This document shows positions 8,501-18,277 of a stretch of DNA of 22,647 nucleotides, in pieces (position 1 is the stretch's first letter; every line of letters starts with the position of its first letter). The position numbers were made by a program, and so were the translations under genes. The notes under the pieces were generated by a model. That model did not search any database. It was not told where the DNA came from and saw only the letters and a program-made list of their open reading frames with translations. This stretch comes from Mesaphorura yosii (lineage: Eukaryota > Arthropoda > Collembola > Poduromorpha > Tullbergiidae), in assembly GCA_009869945.1 (NCBI GenBank), contig WIXG01000766.1:1-22647 (forward strand), written 5' to 3'.

Positions 8501-11143
8501 TTCCTTTGTTTCACTTCTAAAAATTCGCATTTCGCATACGAAATTGGATCGGAAAATTCGCTAATCGACTGAATCTCGACCGGGCGTTCTCAGACTGCGT
8601 CTTGTGTGCTTGCATTTGTACAAACTTCGCTAACTTGCCGATTTGCTAATTGCTACTAACATTGTACAGGCTTCAAGCCCGTCTCCGCCCCGTTTCACCT
8701 CGCCTCGCAGTATTACGCTTCGACAACTGTCAAACCGCCATCGGCTCTTTCAGGCATCGGCGGCGGCATCACGAGCACAACGCCAGGTACAATCGAGGCG
8801 TACTTTGCGGAACAGGACAACGAAATCCACAAAGACAGCTGGCGAGGGCCCACAACGCCGAGGTCTCCGAAGCACTTCACAATGAGCGACCTGGCCGCAT
8901 GGCGCGCCGCGACTTCCGGGCTCGGCACGCGGAAGCATCCGTTCAGTGGCTACGGAGTCACGTCGACGACGCCCCGCCCGAGCTACTTCGTCTCCAGCAC
9001 AACGCCCGTCTCCTTCACAGCGCAGTGGCAGGACTTCAACAAGAAGTACACAAAAGGCGAGATCGAGGAGGCGAAGGAGCGAATCTTTAGCCTCTTCTCG
9101 AACCCCGAGCCCAAATCATCCTTTGACTCAATCATGTACATGCGAGCGCCAGCCGAGTCGAAGCACAGCCAGGCCGAACGGAGCGGAGGCGCCTTCGATG
9201 ACCTTATGAAGATGTTCAAGTAAGGAACGCTCGCATTTGTGCAGATTTAAGATTTTATTTGACAAAAAAGTATTTTACTAATTTTACCTGCCGATCCTCT
9301 TTCGTTCAGGATGGGATTCAGTTTCGGTGCCGGGCAGAAGGACGCCAACGCCCAACCTCCGCTGAGTTACAGCGCGGCACAGCACGAAGACTCGGCGAGA
9401 AGCGCGGCAACGGTCGATGGCTGGAAACCACTTGCAAGGCCAGGCTCGCCAGGTACCGTACAATTGAAGCTACTTCTCCAGGCAGAACTTTGACTTCTAA
9501 TTTGAATATTCTTTTAATGCAGCCTTCAGTTTCGGCGGTGTGAAGCCGACGCCCACTCCACTGTACCCGGGACTCGGAGGAGCTGCGGGCAGTCACTACA
9601 GCAGCAGCATAAAACCTTACTTGCCCAAGAGCACATACAGAGACTTCTTCAACCCCACAAAGTCACACTACAGCGCGACGAAAGGTAAACTAGAAGTCTG
9701 CAGCTGCAAGAATGCTTCCCGTAAAGCGCAGTTTCACGCTAATATAACTACGTTCCAATATTTTCTGTTTCAGTGCCTCATTTCGCCCTGAACGCCGTGC
9801 CAACACCCGCCGACTTTGCCGCACACGCAGCGGGTGGCTCACATTATGACGGAAATGCTTTGAAAAGACCTGGTTCCGGACTGGACTTCTTCCCACTCAG
9901 CGGAAAACCCGAGTTTGATTTCAGCTACGTGAAGCCCATGCACTCCGACCAGTTGGCGCTCTCGCCCTCGCCCTCTGCCCACTTCCGATCGACAACAGTC
10001 CGCCCCGTCGTGCTCGGCTCGGACGTCTACTCGCCAAGCGCCCTCTCGGCCATCAGGCATCAGTTCCAGGACGACCCCGCCATCGAAATCATTCCGTCGT
10101 CTGTCTTCTTCAAGCAGAAGGGCAACATGGCCGACATCGCAGCCATCATCAAGCCGCCCGACCTCTCGTCCGACCTCGTCAAGGCCGCGCTGCCTCCTCA
10201 AATCGCATCTGTGCCTCAGCTCAGTTTCCCGACGCAACAGCTGATTCAGAACCCACATAGCTTCACGAGCTTGTCACAACTGCAGAATTATTTTGCGACC
10301 GCACAGCCACAGCCAATGATCGCCCTCCAACATCCCGGCCAATTCATGTACCTTTCCAACGGGCAGATTGTGCACCAGTCTGGAGCTCCGGGGGCAGCGA
10401 CGGGGACTCCGTATCAGCACGCAGCTTTGCTGCAGGCCGTCAGATCCTCTAGTCAAGGAAACGCGGCAGGGAAGGGTCCGAAGGACGAGCTTGGGTTCAC
10501 AGACTTCAAGCTACCTGCAGGTACAATAAACTTAATTAAAAGCCCTCATCTTGCTTGGTGAAGAGTTTGATTAAGTTGAGTCCTTGTTTGCCTTCCAGGA
10601 CTTGACCCGGACATCGCCTCTCTCATCAGGACAGAATTAGAGAAGGACGACGTTCCAGAGGAGTACCGCCAAGACTTTCTGAAGGCCAAGGAGGAGGAGA
10701 AGGGAAAACGAACGCACTCGCACGTGCGATACTCCAATCAGCCTCAAGGCGCAGGCTCCTCGATGAGGGTGACGGTGCTGAAGCCACATGAGAGCAAAAA
10801 GGGGGCAGGTAGCAGCGCCAGCGTCGCCAGAGTGCAAGCCGCAAGAGACAGCAAAAGCAGTAGTCGAGGCGGCGCCAGCTCCAGCCAGTCCAACCGGCGT
10901 TCCGACTCGCCGGTCGGTTACACGAGCAAGCCAGAGGTGAAATTCCACAAGCCGGTGCCCATCACGCCGACGATGCTGACGCCCGCAAAGGGGAAGCCCA
11001 TCCGCGCCTCGCCCGTTCCGCGCTACGTCGTGGAGCTGGCGAGGAAGCTGAAGAACGAGAAGGACGTGCAGGGCATTGTGCGGGTGAGCACGAAGCGAGA
11101 GCGGGGCCCGCCAGTGGAGTACCTCTACCCGGTGCGGGGATAG
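5534..11143 (+). CDS. Long secreted cysteine-free low-complexity protein, unknown family
   Basis: Eleven exons join in frame with GT-AG ends: 5534-5591, 6164-6370, 6450-6934, 7001-7508, 7582-7841, 7916-8291, 8670-9219, 9310-9452, 9523-9684, 9774-10520 and 10599-11143, giving 1346 aa. Residues 1-20 form a classic signal peptide (hydrophobic core LVASLILVGFLL, then HA), which spans the first intron. After it come an SD repeat (37-44), a polybasic block RRPLMRRRIVRKK (56-68), Thr/Ser-rich basic stretches and a strongly acidic run (about 210-250). Next are Ser/Lys/Pro-rich sequence, a charged, probably helical segment (about 420-460), SPSPSPS, three [ST]-S-T-T-P motifs in exon 7, a Gln/Pro-rich part and a basic C-terminus ending EYLYPVRG. 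The only cysteine is C21, at the cleavage site. No transmembrane segment follows the signal. I do not recognise the family. An extracellular matrix, cuticle or mucin-like role is inference from composition only. Confidence 0.8.
5592..6163 (+). other. First intron of the secreted-protein gene
   Basis: This 572-base intron interrupts the signal-peptide codons in phase 1 (G|gtaagc ... tttcag|CT). It is far longer than most introns in the window, as is common for first introns that hold regulatory sequence. It contains one AATAAA (5926-5931) but no good frame, and I see no other structure in it. Confidence 0.6.
8292..8669 (+). other. Intron 6 of the secreted-protein gene with internal stop and poly(A) signals
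   Basis: The donor is G|gtacac and the acceptor ttgtacag|G. If the donor is not used, translation continues for 11 codons to a TGA ending at 8326. The transcript could then end after AATAAA at 8467-8472 or 8488-8493, the latter followed by a T/G-rich stretch (ttgtgccttcctttgttt). This is the layout of an intronic-polyadenylation isoform of about 642 aa. Confidence 0.5.
8467..8493 (+). terminator. Two intronic poly(A) signals
   Basis: AATAAA occurs at 8467-8472 and again at 8488-8493, about 140-165 bases after an in-frame stop. A U/GU-rich element lies just downstream, as expected for a working cleavage site. Confidence 0.45.
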
Positions 11144-12037
11144 TCAATTCAACTAGCTAGTAATTAGAGTAGCCGTACCCAATCGTTGCCACCTTGCCTC
11201 GACTTTGTGTATAAAACTGTTTATAGCGCCTGGCGGTTCGCTGTTGTAATTTATTTCAAGACTTGTTGCAATTTGTGACTAATTAAAATGTTATTTTAGT
11301 TATTTTAGTCGTGTTAACCCTAAAGTTAATGTTGAATAGTTAATAGTCATTTTTTATTGTATTTGCTCATTATGCGCGTGCGATACGCGTACAAAGTGTA
11401 ATAAACGTAAACTGCATTTGACTTGGAATCGCCTGCCGTCGTTATGTGCTAAATTAATTTGCTATTCGCGAATTATTTGCACTATTCTTCTGGTCCGCTC
11501 TGCATGCATGCGTGCAATCATTCATTAAAGACGAGGGAAAACAAAAGAGAGAAGAGCAGAGAAATGAGAAATCGACAATCGAGTCAATACCCGAAATAAT
11601 ATCTGAGTTGAGTTGTCCGAATCCTCATTCATCAAGATTACATTTATCGACTAAATTGAATCACTGCACGAAGCAGGCAGGCAGGCCAGACTGACAACAA
11701 CGCAACGATCAGACAGTTCGTTGTTGATTGTGGAATCGATAAACGCACAACGCGTATCAGAACTTTCTGAACGTTTGGCCATACAATCTGCTTTTCTACT
11801 TTTAGTCAGATGTAAAGTGGGTTAAACCCGACACAAAAGAGACGGCACACGAAGGTAACAAAAACGGAAAGGTAAAACTAAAGAGCACGAAAAAAGGCCA
11901 TAGGCGATAAATTCTAGTAAATCACACACGCAGTCCAATGCCATATGCCCCAGTGCCAGTTCAAATCAGTTACGAAGTAATTAAACTCTTTGTCATCAGT
12001 TACTCGTTCCTCATACTCGGCCGTGTTCAGAATTGTG
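11144..12037. other. 3'UTR of secreted gene and spacer
   Basis: The first 260 bases are the likely 3'UTR, ending after AATAAA at 11400-11405. The rest is AT-richer spacer and the promoter zone of the next gene. Only short frames occur (60 codons at 11512-11694), and none looks coding. Confidence 0.5.
11400..11405 (+). terminator. Poly(A) signal of the secreted-protein gene
   Basis: AATAAA lies 257 bases after the stop codon, the first clear plus-strand hexamer in the 3' flank. It fits the full-length transcript. Confidence 0.55.
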
Positions 12038-12199
12038 TCAGTCGAAAATTCGATCTTCAGACTACAGACCAACTGAAATTAGTAAGTTACATTGAGGTTC
12101 AGGTAAAAAGAACCTAAAAATTATCTGTAAAGTTAAATCTGTTGATGCTGAAACGAATACACTGATTTAACCTTAATTTCTTCCAGATCCAGTGAGATC
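12038..12199 (+). promoter_or_regulatory. Probable 5'UTR with intron 12082-12186
   Basis: A strong donor (TTA|gtaagtt at 12082) and a strong acceptor (ttaatttcttccag ending at 12186) bracket a 105-base intron just upstream of the ATG at 12200. That leaves 13 bases of leader in the coding exon. TCAGTC at 12038-12043 matches an arthropod initiator and could be the start of the noncoding first exon. The intron call is reasonable; the start site is a guess. Confidence 0.4.
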
Positions 12200-13780
12200 A
12201 TGGCCGAATTGACGCCCGCAGACAAAAAAGACGCTGTGAACCAAACCAGCATCGAATCTCCGGAGCTGGTTGACGAACATACTCAAACAATGGCTGTGGT
12301 TCTCGCGGAGGAGGCATCGGGTGTCCCACTTGACCCCGCACTACAACCACCGCCAAGCAAGTCCCGTGCTTCTGATTACTGTGACCGAGCCACATCTCCT
12401 CTCAACACCAGAGCGCAGAAGTTTCAGGAACTGGAGAGAATCACAGGCCACATAATCATTCACAAATTCATCACGACTGCGTCCACGGCTGACAATATCG
12501 GTATTAGAGCCGGTGCCGGCGACCGAGACTCCAAAATAGTTGAATTCCACCGTCTTTCAGAAACGTTTCCACTCTCCCTGGCTTCGCTACCTTCATTCCA
12601 GACAACCACCGTCGAATTCACACAGAATCAAGTCATTTCCACCGTGCAAACGCACACGGCGACGGAGCAGCGCAAGAGGAAGCCGAAGCCTGATGACCGT
12701 CAAGGAAGTGGAAAGCGAGCACAGAGTGAAAACCGAGGCCCCATGCCAACCACTGCCACCGAGTCTAGCAAAAACGATCAGGCGCAAGGCAGTGAAGGTT
12801 TATCACCCAGACGATCCGCATTCGAGGGAATTCCTATTCCAAAGCCCGAAAAGACGATCCGGGAGGAAAGTTTGAATCTTGAGGACGAAATTATTGAGCA
12901 GAGGGCCACATCGCCTGTGCACCAACCACCAGGCTTAGTTGCAGAAGCGGTTCAGCCGCTGTCTCCTTCAACTGCCATTCCAGAAGAAAAGACCGTTGCT
13001 GTAAACGTAGGCGGAAGTTTCCAGGAAACGCCCGCAGTTCCAATTACAAAGGAAGTACGAAGCGAACAATTGGGTTCTATACCCTCGTCCGACCCAGATT
13101 GCCCAGGCGCAAGCTCCAGAGAGCATCATGAGCAGCCGAAGGAAGACCCATGTGACAAAATCGTAGCCAAGCTCAGCCAGGAAAGGCGCATGTCCCAAAA
13201 GATGCCAACGAACGAGGAGGAAATGTCGAGCATAACAATACTTGGCAACGACGACGAGGACAGCTGCGACGGGAGCGACGTAGAAGACCTCGTCGACTCG
13301 GTCAGCATTTCCAGTCACAGCCATCGAAACACTGCCGTCAAGTTCCAGACGACGATGGCCCACACGCGCCCAGAGCCCGTTAATAAAAGTGTCGCTGCAC
13401 AAACAGACGAGCGAAGTTTCGTCCGGAGCCAGAGCCACTTGCGGCAGGTCACCGCGAGCAAAGCCAGCGCCGGAGCCTTGTCTACTGGTGACGGTGGTGG
13501 CGATGCAGAGTCCGACGCGGACGTGATCGACATCAAACTGCAGGTTGAGAAAGTGGACCTCCGAGTTCGAATCGGAGGCGGTCGGAAACGGCTCCAAACC
13601 CCACAGGCACTGTCAATCAGCTCGACTTCGAACTTGAACCGGAACAGGTTGTTGGGGGATGGAGGCAACATTTCGATTGACTTGCTGGAACTTCGAGGCA
13701 AAGGCCTTCGACCTCAACAGCGGGTAAAGGAGACGCCAATCCGGAAAAATTCTACGGAGAAATCACGCCAGGATTCTTAA
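12200..13780 (+). CDS. Hypothetical 526-aa disordered acidic/basic patchwork protein, single coding exon
   Basis: An uninterrupted 527-codon frame runs from ATG 12200 to TAA. It is by far the longest open frame in the window and is preceded by a good splice acceptor. The protein has no signal peptide or membrane segment. It is rich in Ser, Thr, Pro, Glu and Gln and looks mostly disordered. A basic run RKRKPKPDDRQGSGKR (158-173) could be a bipartite nuclear localisation signal. An acidic run with D/E clusters lies at 351-366. The C-terminal third looks the most ordered, with alternating hydrophobics DIKLQVEKVDLRVRI (444-458) and ISIDLLEL (491-498). SVAAQTDE (397-404) loosely resembles QT-type dynein light chain ligands. 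I recognise no family. The lack of coding introns is unusual beside its neighbours. The long antisense frame within it is a shadow. Confidence 0.7.
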   Translation: MAELTPADKKDAVNQTSIESPELVDEHTQTMAVVLAEEASGVPLDPALQPPPSKSRASDYCDRATSPLNTRAQKFQELERITGHIIIHKFITTASTADNIGIRAGAGDRDSKIVEFHRLSETFPLSLASLPSFQTTTVEFTQNQVISTVQTHTATEQRKRKPKPDDRQGSGKRAQSENRGPMPTTATESSKNDQAQGSEGLSPRRSAFEGIPIPKPEKTIREESLNLEDEIIEQRATSPVHQPPGLVAEAVQPLSPSTAIPEEKTVAVNVGGSFQETPAVPITKEVRSEQLGSIPSSDPDCPGASSREHHEQPKEDPCDKIVAKLSQERRMSQKMPTNEEEMSSITILGNDDEDSCDGSDVEDLVDSVSISSHSHRNTAVKFQTTMAHTRPEPVNKSVAAQTDERSFVRSQSHLRQVTASKASAGALSTGDGGGDAESDADVIDIKLQVEKVDLRVRIGGGRKRLQTPQALSISSTSNLNRNRLLGDGGNISIDLLELRGKGLRPQQRVKETPIRKNSTEKSRQDS

Positions 13781-14229
13781 GGCACGATTTAGCTTATGAA
13801 GCATTGTTTTCAGTTTGTCGGATTGAATTAAGTCGAATTTTAGGTCAATGCGCCAAGTCAAGCGAAGCGTGATTAGGAATAGAACGCCGTGAAAATGAGT
13901 TGAAAGGGGAGAAGATGAAACATGCCAGAGATTCGCATCTTGTCTTGTGAGGGCGTGGAGCGTGCGCATTACCAACCAAAAATTCATTTCAAATCGCAAA
14001 TCGATACGAGTGCGAGTGAGCTCGTCGAGCTGTCAAAACAGTAAATGAGTAAATGTAAACAATCGCTTATCTAATCTCCTTCTAGTTAAAGTAAACATTC
14101 TAGTCATCATGTCTTGTGTGCATAGTTTGAATTAAATTAACAGTGTGTGCTTAAGTCAGTATTTAACTGTGGTCATGCTTTGGAGCGATGAATAAATTAA
14201 CAAGTGCGTTGTGAAGAAACGAAACGAAT
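13781..14229. other. Spacer between unknown gene and Popeye gene
   Basis: This stretch holds the 3'UTR of the upstream gene and the 5'UTR of the next. ATTAAA at 14131-14136, followed by GTGTGTG, is the best poly(A) candidate. AATAAA at 14191-14196 is the alternative but lies only 34 bases before the next ATG. TCAGT at 14156-14160 could be an initiator for the Popeye gene. No frame here looks coding. Confidence 0.4.
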
Positions 14230-15661
14230 ATGAGTATCACAGACGAAGACGGGACCCTCAAAGACGACGAGGAATTTCCACCGTTTGACTCACAGGAGCC
14301 CTCCTCCACCATGTCGCCATGCAGAAACCCTCTGCTCCTGTTCTCCACCACCCTGATAAACGACGGGGACTTCAAACCCTTCACACTCCTCTGGGCGCTG
14401 CTCCAACTCGGGAACCTCATTCTGCTGACCCTTTTCATCCTCCCGAGCTCGAAGCGAATTGTATGGAGGCTCCTGGCCACCATTTACTCCCTCGTCCTCC
14501 TCCTGTTGGCCTACTTCATCCTGCAGTCAACGGAGCTCATTGTCTGGTCCTCCCTCTTCTGCATCGTCAACCTGACTTACTTTGTTGTGCGAGTCGCCAA
14601 ATGGCGGGGGCACTTCTCGGCAGACACCGAGCAAGTGTACAGGAAGCTCTTCGCCCCACTCCGGATAAGCCGACCACAATTTTCCCAGATCCTCAGCTGC
14701 AAACGCAATATGCGGCTCCTTCAGTCGGGGGAAAAGTACGCGACGGAAAAAGTTACCCGAGTCGACTCGCTGAGTCTCGTTCTGTCCGGAAGGTAAGGTG
14801 AAATGACCAAATCGAAGAGAGATGAATTAGCATCAGCTGAAGGAGAGATAAGACTAATGCATTGGTTACATGGTTATTCAGATTACTCGTCTCGCAACAA
14901 GGACGTCCGCTTCATATCATTCTGCCGCACCAGTTTGTGGACTCGCCCGAATTCTTCGGAGTGGCCACCGACGAGTTTTTCCAAGTGACGATTACTGCAG
15001 TCGAAGAAACCAAGTTGCTGGTCTGGCATCGGGACAAACTCCGTCTGACCATCATGGAAGACGAATTCCTGAAGATCATGTTTGATCACATTCTCGGGAG
15101 GGATGTCGTGCGTAAACTGATTCAGGTATGGCCAGAAATGCTAGAAAGCAGCAAGTGTGGACAAATTAGCTCTTCGTACACTCGGCTCATTCTGATTCTG
15201 CAGGTTAGTGACTCCGCCACCGTGCCACCCAACACGAGCCCTCCTTCGATCGTGAAGCAGACCGACCTGCATGGTGACAGCGGCAGTGGAACCTCTGACG
15301 AATGCCATCCGATGCTCGCGGTGTCTGACGGGGCTAACGCGAATGTTACCATTAAAGACTTGAGCCAAATAGGTAAGACGTGAGACCAGACGATAAGACA
15401 CAACAATCAACAATTAGATTCCGGAAAGTCCGAAATTGATTCCATGCCGAATATCTACGCAGGTTTATTTAGAGATATTTATGCGTAAATTCTTCCACTT
15501 GCACGCAGCCGTGGATCCGAGGATTAAATATGTTGGTAAGAGAATTGAGTGTACACGTATTTTAATGCAACACCGACCTTATTAGCTAAGATTTCTGTTT
15601 TCGTCCAGCAAATGAAATCTGGTCTCTTACGAAGATTGACGAAGAAATGACGCCTGTGTAA
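14230..15661 (+). CDS. POPDC (bves-like): Popeye domain-containing cAMP-binding membrane protein
   Basis: Five exons join in frame: 14230-14792, 14882-15125, 15204-15372, 15509-15535 and 15609-15661, giving 351 aa, a normal family length. An acidic N-terminus precedes three closely spaced transmembrane helices (about 52-72, 78-98 and 103-122). The cytoplasmic Popeye domain follows, with RLLQSGEKYATEKV, then the cAMP-site signature FVDSPEF (206-212) and FQVTITAVEETKLLVW, the part that folds like a cyclic nucleotide-binding module. Known Popeye proteins bind cAMP, sit in the plasma membrane and caveolae of muscle and nerve, and modulate TREK-type potassium channels and trafficking. The tail after the domain is Ser/Thr/Pro-rich and includes a 27-base microexon (exon 4, phase 1-1) whose use is uncertain. 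Skipping it would keep the frame. Family assignment is strong; tail exons are less sure. Confidence 0.9.
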
Positions 15662-16455
15662 TGCTGCTGCTGAATTTATGTTTTTGCTGTGAGTACCATA
15701 CGGAATTGAGTAGCGGCACTTTGACGTTGAGACTAATAAATATAATGCTCTTGTTTTTAGATCAATTTAACTTCCATCTCAACGATATTCTTCCGGAGAT
15801 ACTGGACTCATGTTGCGTTCATTTCATTCCAAACTCGAAACTTCAATGCAATTTCATGGAATTTGTGGCTACTCTTCCTGAAACCAGAAACCTCGAGCCT
15901 AACCGTTGTTGAATTAGTTAAGTTAGCTAGTTAGCTGAAGCTTAGTAACCTTGTACCGCACGTGCTAAATCTAAGTCAGTCAGTCATACCATACCGTCTT
16001 GTATACGCAAAACTACCAATAAAGAGATGATAAACATGAAACGAAAGTCCCGTTTGTCCCAAGCCGATGATGGATTACCTCATCTCATCTTCCAAATGAG
16101 ATATAGTAGGAGCACTGCTTTTACTCTTTGGCTGTGATGATGCGAGCAGCCGCGCACATTGATTTTGAACTCGGATCTTGAGTCTTGAGCAACGCATTCA
16201 TTCATTTGACACTTTCACTTTAATCACCGGCTGGAGACTGTTAACTCGTCTAAGGTTTAGTTTGCCGTTCCTGTTGCTCATCAAGCCGGATAAATTGGTA
16301 AGTTGCCGATTCACTGCGAGACTGCCAGCACTGCGTTGAATTGAGTGCGTAATCCGATCATTTTGCAGGATGTGCAGTGATCTGCTCGTCTGATCGCACG
16401 TCATATCAAACACTTAAGGATCTCTTTGCACTCAGGATCGGCAGAATGATGCAGA
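15662..16455. other. Popeye 3'UTR and TMEM39 promoter region
   Basis: The Popeye transcript probably ends after AATAAA at 16018-16023. A frame at 15661-15912 lies inside this UTR and matches nothing known. A possible intron (donor near 15689, acceptor tttttag at 15760) could be spliced within the UTR. From 16024 to 16455 only the upstream region of TMEM39 is expected, and I see no other gene. Confidence 0.5.
16018..16023 (+). terminator. Poly(A) signal of the Popeye gene
   Basis: AATAAA lies 357 bases after the stop codon, with no earlier perfect plus-strand hexamer past the stop except an in-UTR aataaat near 15735-15741. Confidence 0.5.
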
Positions 16456-17938
16456 ATGGCTGGCGGTCGTAGACTTACCAGAGGAACTCCTTCTTCCAAG
16501 CAGAATTTAGTCTACCCAACTGTTCCGCCGCCAAGTGATGAACGGTAAGATAAAAGCTAAGCTGGCGAACAGAACTAGTAAATCAGGAAACAATGATCAG
16601 TAAGATCAGATTTTACATTCAAGGCTGATTTTCGATTTCAGGCAGGCATTTGAGATGAAGCACATTCGGATCCCTGTACTGCCGAAGGAGTCATGCTTCC
16701 TCTTCGAACTCATCGTCTGCCTGCATGCGGCGCTCTTCACCGGGCTTCAGTTTCTACACTTGTACAAAACAGTCTGGTGGCTCCCGCAGAGTTTTAATGG
16801 ATTTGGAATGGTACTGTACTACATTAGCATCTTAAGTCAAATTACAATGTATACGTGCGCAATTTCTCATTTTAATTGAGAATTTATTCTGCCACAGAAT
16901 TTTCACATGATCGACTTGCGCCTCGTCGCATATATCTCGGCCGTTCTCTGCCGTCGCGTGCTCTATTTGATCCTCAAATCAGTATTACCAAACTTCAGCA
17001 TCCGAGCCCTGCAGACACTGTTCACCCTGCAGTTGCTAATCTTCATGTGGCTGCCGGCGTTTGCGTTATGGAAGGAACGAGGCTACTTTGTCGCGTACTT
17101 GTTCGCTCCCTACGTGTGGTACTTTTACGTGTTTGGTCCCTCAGTTTGGGCGCTGTGGGAAATCGACGAGTTGGACAGCCCCTCGCACTCGCTCCAGTAT
17201 CACGTTTGCAGCAGTGACGCCAACAATACCCGTGAACAGGTTGAAATACTCAGGGAACATTTCAATACACGACTCAAGCGCATAATTGCACTTACGTCGT
17301 TCGTGACGTATTACTCATCGTTTATACCGTGGTGTTTTGTTCAGACATACGTTTATTACGGTGAGTGCACCTCAATTTATTGATTAATTAAGCCATGAAA
17401 CTAATTAGCTAAAACTTGTGTAGATTTTTGGTGGGTCGCCCAGCACTTCCTCCTCAGCTGGCTGGTGCTCTTCTCGTTACTCCTTAGCCGGGGCTTCTGC
17501 CCAGACTTCTCAGACGCCCTTCACAAAGTTGCGTGTCACCTCGGCACGTGGAGAAGATTGCGGCCGAATCACATCCCGTCACAAATGTGGGCGGGTGACA
17601 TAATCTTCCCGCCCGGCTCCATCGTCAAGCACCAGCGCGAGCTGTACAAGGCGGAAGGGCTGCTCAGCACCGCTTCAGAGCCGGGAAACGTAACTCACCA
17701 ACGATTTCAGAGTCTGTTCAGCGGCAGCGTGTTCAGCAAGACACTCCTCTGCTTCCACGTCGCCGTGCTGGGTTTGGGCACGCTCATCCTCATTCGAACA
17801 ACCGAGTGGTACCAACTGATATCAATAGCGTGCGTACTTACGACGGCCCTCTACACATTAATTCGCCTCCTCGTGAATTTTCTTGTGCTGTTCAAAATGT
17901 ATCAGGCTGAAGAAATTCTCGTTCGACATGGACACTGA
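16456..17938 (+). CDS. TMEM39: TMEM39 (A/B-like) ER multi-pass membrane protein
   Basis: Four exons join in frame: 16456-16544, 16642-16810, 16898-17360 and 17424-17938, giving 411 aa, somewhat shorter than vertebrate TMEM39A/B. The N-terminus MAGGRRLTRG matches the family's GGRR start, which fixes the initiation codon. Family landmarks follow in order: FLFELIVC, LYKTVWW, NFHMIDLRL (start of exon 3), VEILREHFNTRLKRI, a YY-rich turn at the exon 3/4 join, then LHKVACHLGTW, IIFPPGSIVKH and RFQSLF. About eight hydrophobic helices are visible. Known relatives reside in the ER and, with COPII components, support export of SAC1 phosphatase and collagen, and they influence autophagy (TMEM39A; C. elegans tmem-39/susr-2). 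The gene is followed by AATAAA at 17983 and converges with the CNK gene. The assignment is strong. Confidence 0.93.
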
Positions 17939-17982
17939 ACTGAAGCAATTAGAAACTTATTGCTGATTAATTTAGAAACTTT

Positions 17983-17988
17983 AATAAA
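17983..17988 (+). terminator. Poly(A) signal of TMEM39
   Basis: AATAAA lies 45 bases after the stop and is followed by a GT-rich stretch, a typical short 3'UTR. Confidence 0.65.
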
Positions 17989-18277
17989 GGTTGACCCGTT
18001 GCGAATGTCTTTTTGTCAAATGATGTTGATGTTGATAGCCGTGCACTGGCACATCTCCAACGTCAGCGCCACTTCGCCGTGAATCTGATCGCCTTTTAGC
18101 GATAGCAAATTAAAAAGTGCATTAGCATAAATTCGTTTTCTGAACGCATTTAATTCCATCAATTAATCACTTAACTTTTAGCAATTCAACTAAATAAATC
18201 CGTGGTATGGTCGAAAAAGGAAATCAGCTCTTAGATAACATTTCAAAAGTGAGAATGCCAATGCGGTTGTAATTAGA
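17989..18277. other. Convergent 3' spacer between TMEM39 and CNK
   Basis: This is the shared 3' flank of two convergent genes. On the minus strand ATTAAA (18154-18149) is the best poly(A) candidate for CNK, about 125 bases past its stop. No reading frame or RNA gene is visible. The spacer is too short to hold a PH domain exon. Confidence 0.4.

Noticed and set aside
8650..9090. A 146-codon frame overlapping exon 7 of the secreted gene
   Set aside because: It is an out-of-frame shadow of the GC-rich exon. Only the other frame joins to exons 6 and 8.
12968..13597. A 209-codon minus-strand frame
   Set aside because: It lies wholly antisense to the 526-aa plus-strand frame, which has a good upstream acceptor and a longer run. 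The antisense product shows no motif.
15661..15912. An 83-codon frame just after the Popeye stop
   Set aside because: It does not join in frame to the Popeye exons without skipping the stop exon, resembles nothing in the family, and sits before the poly(A) signal, so it is 3'UTR.
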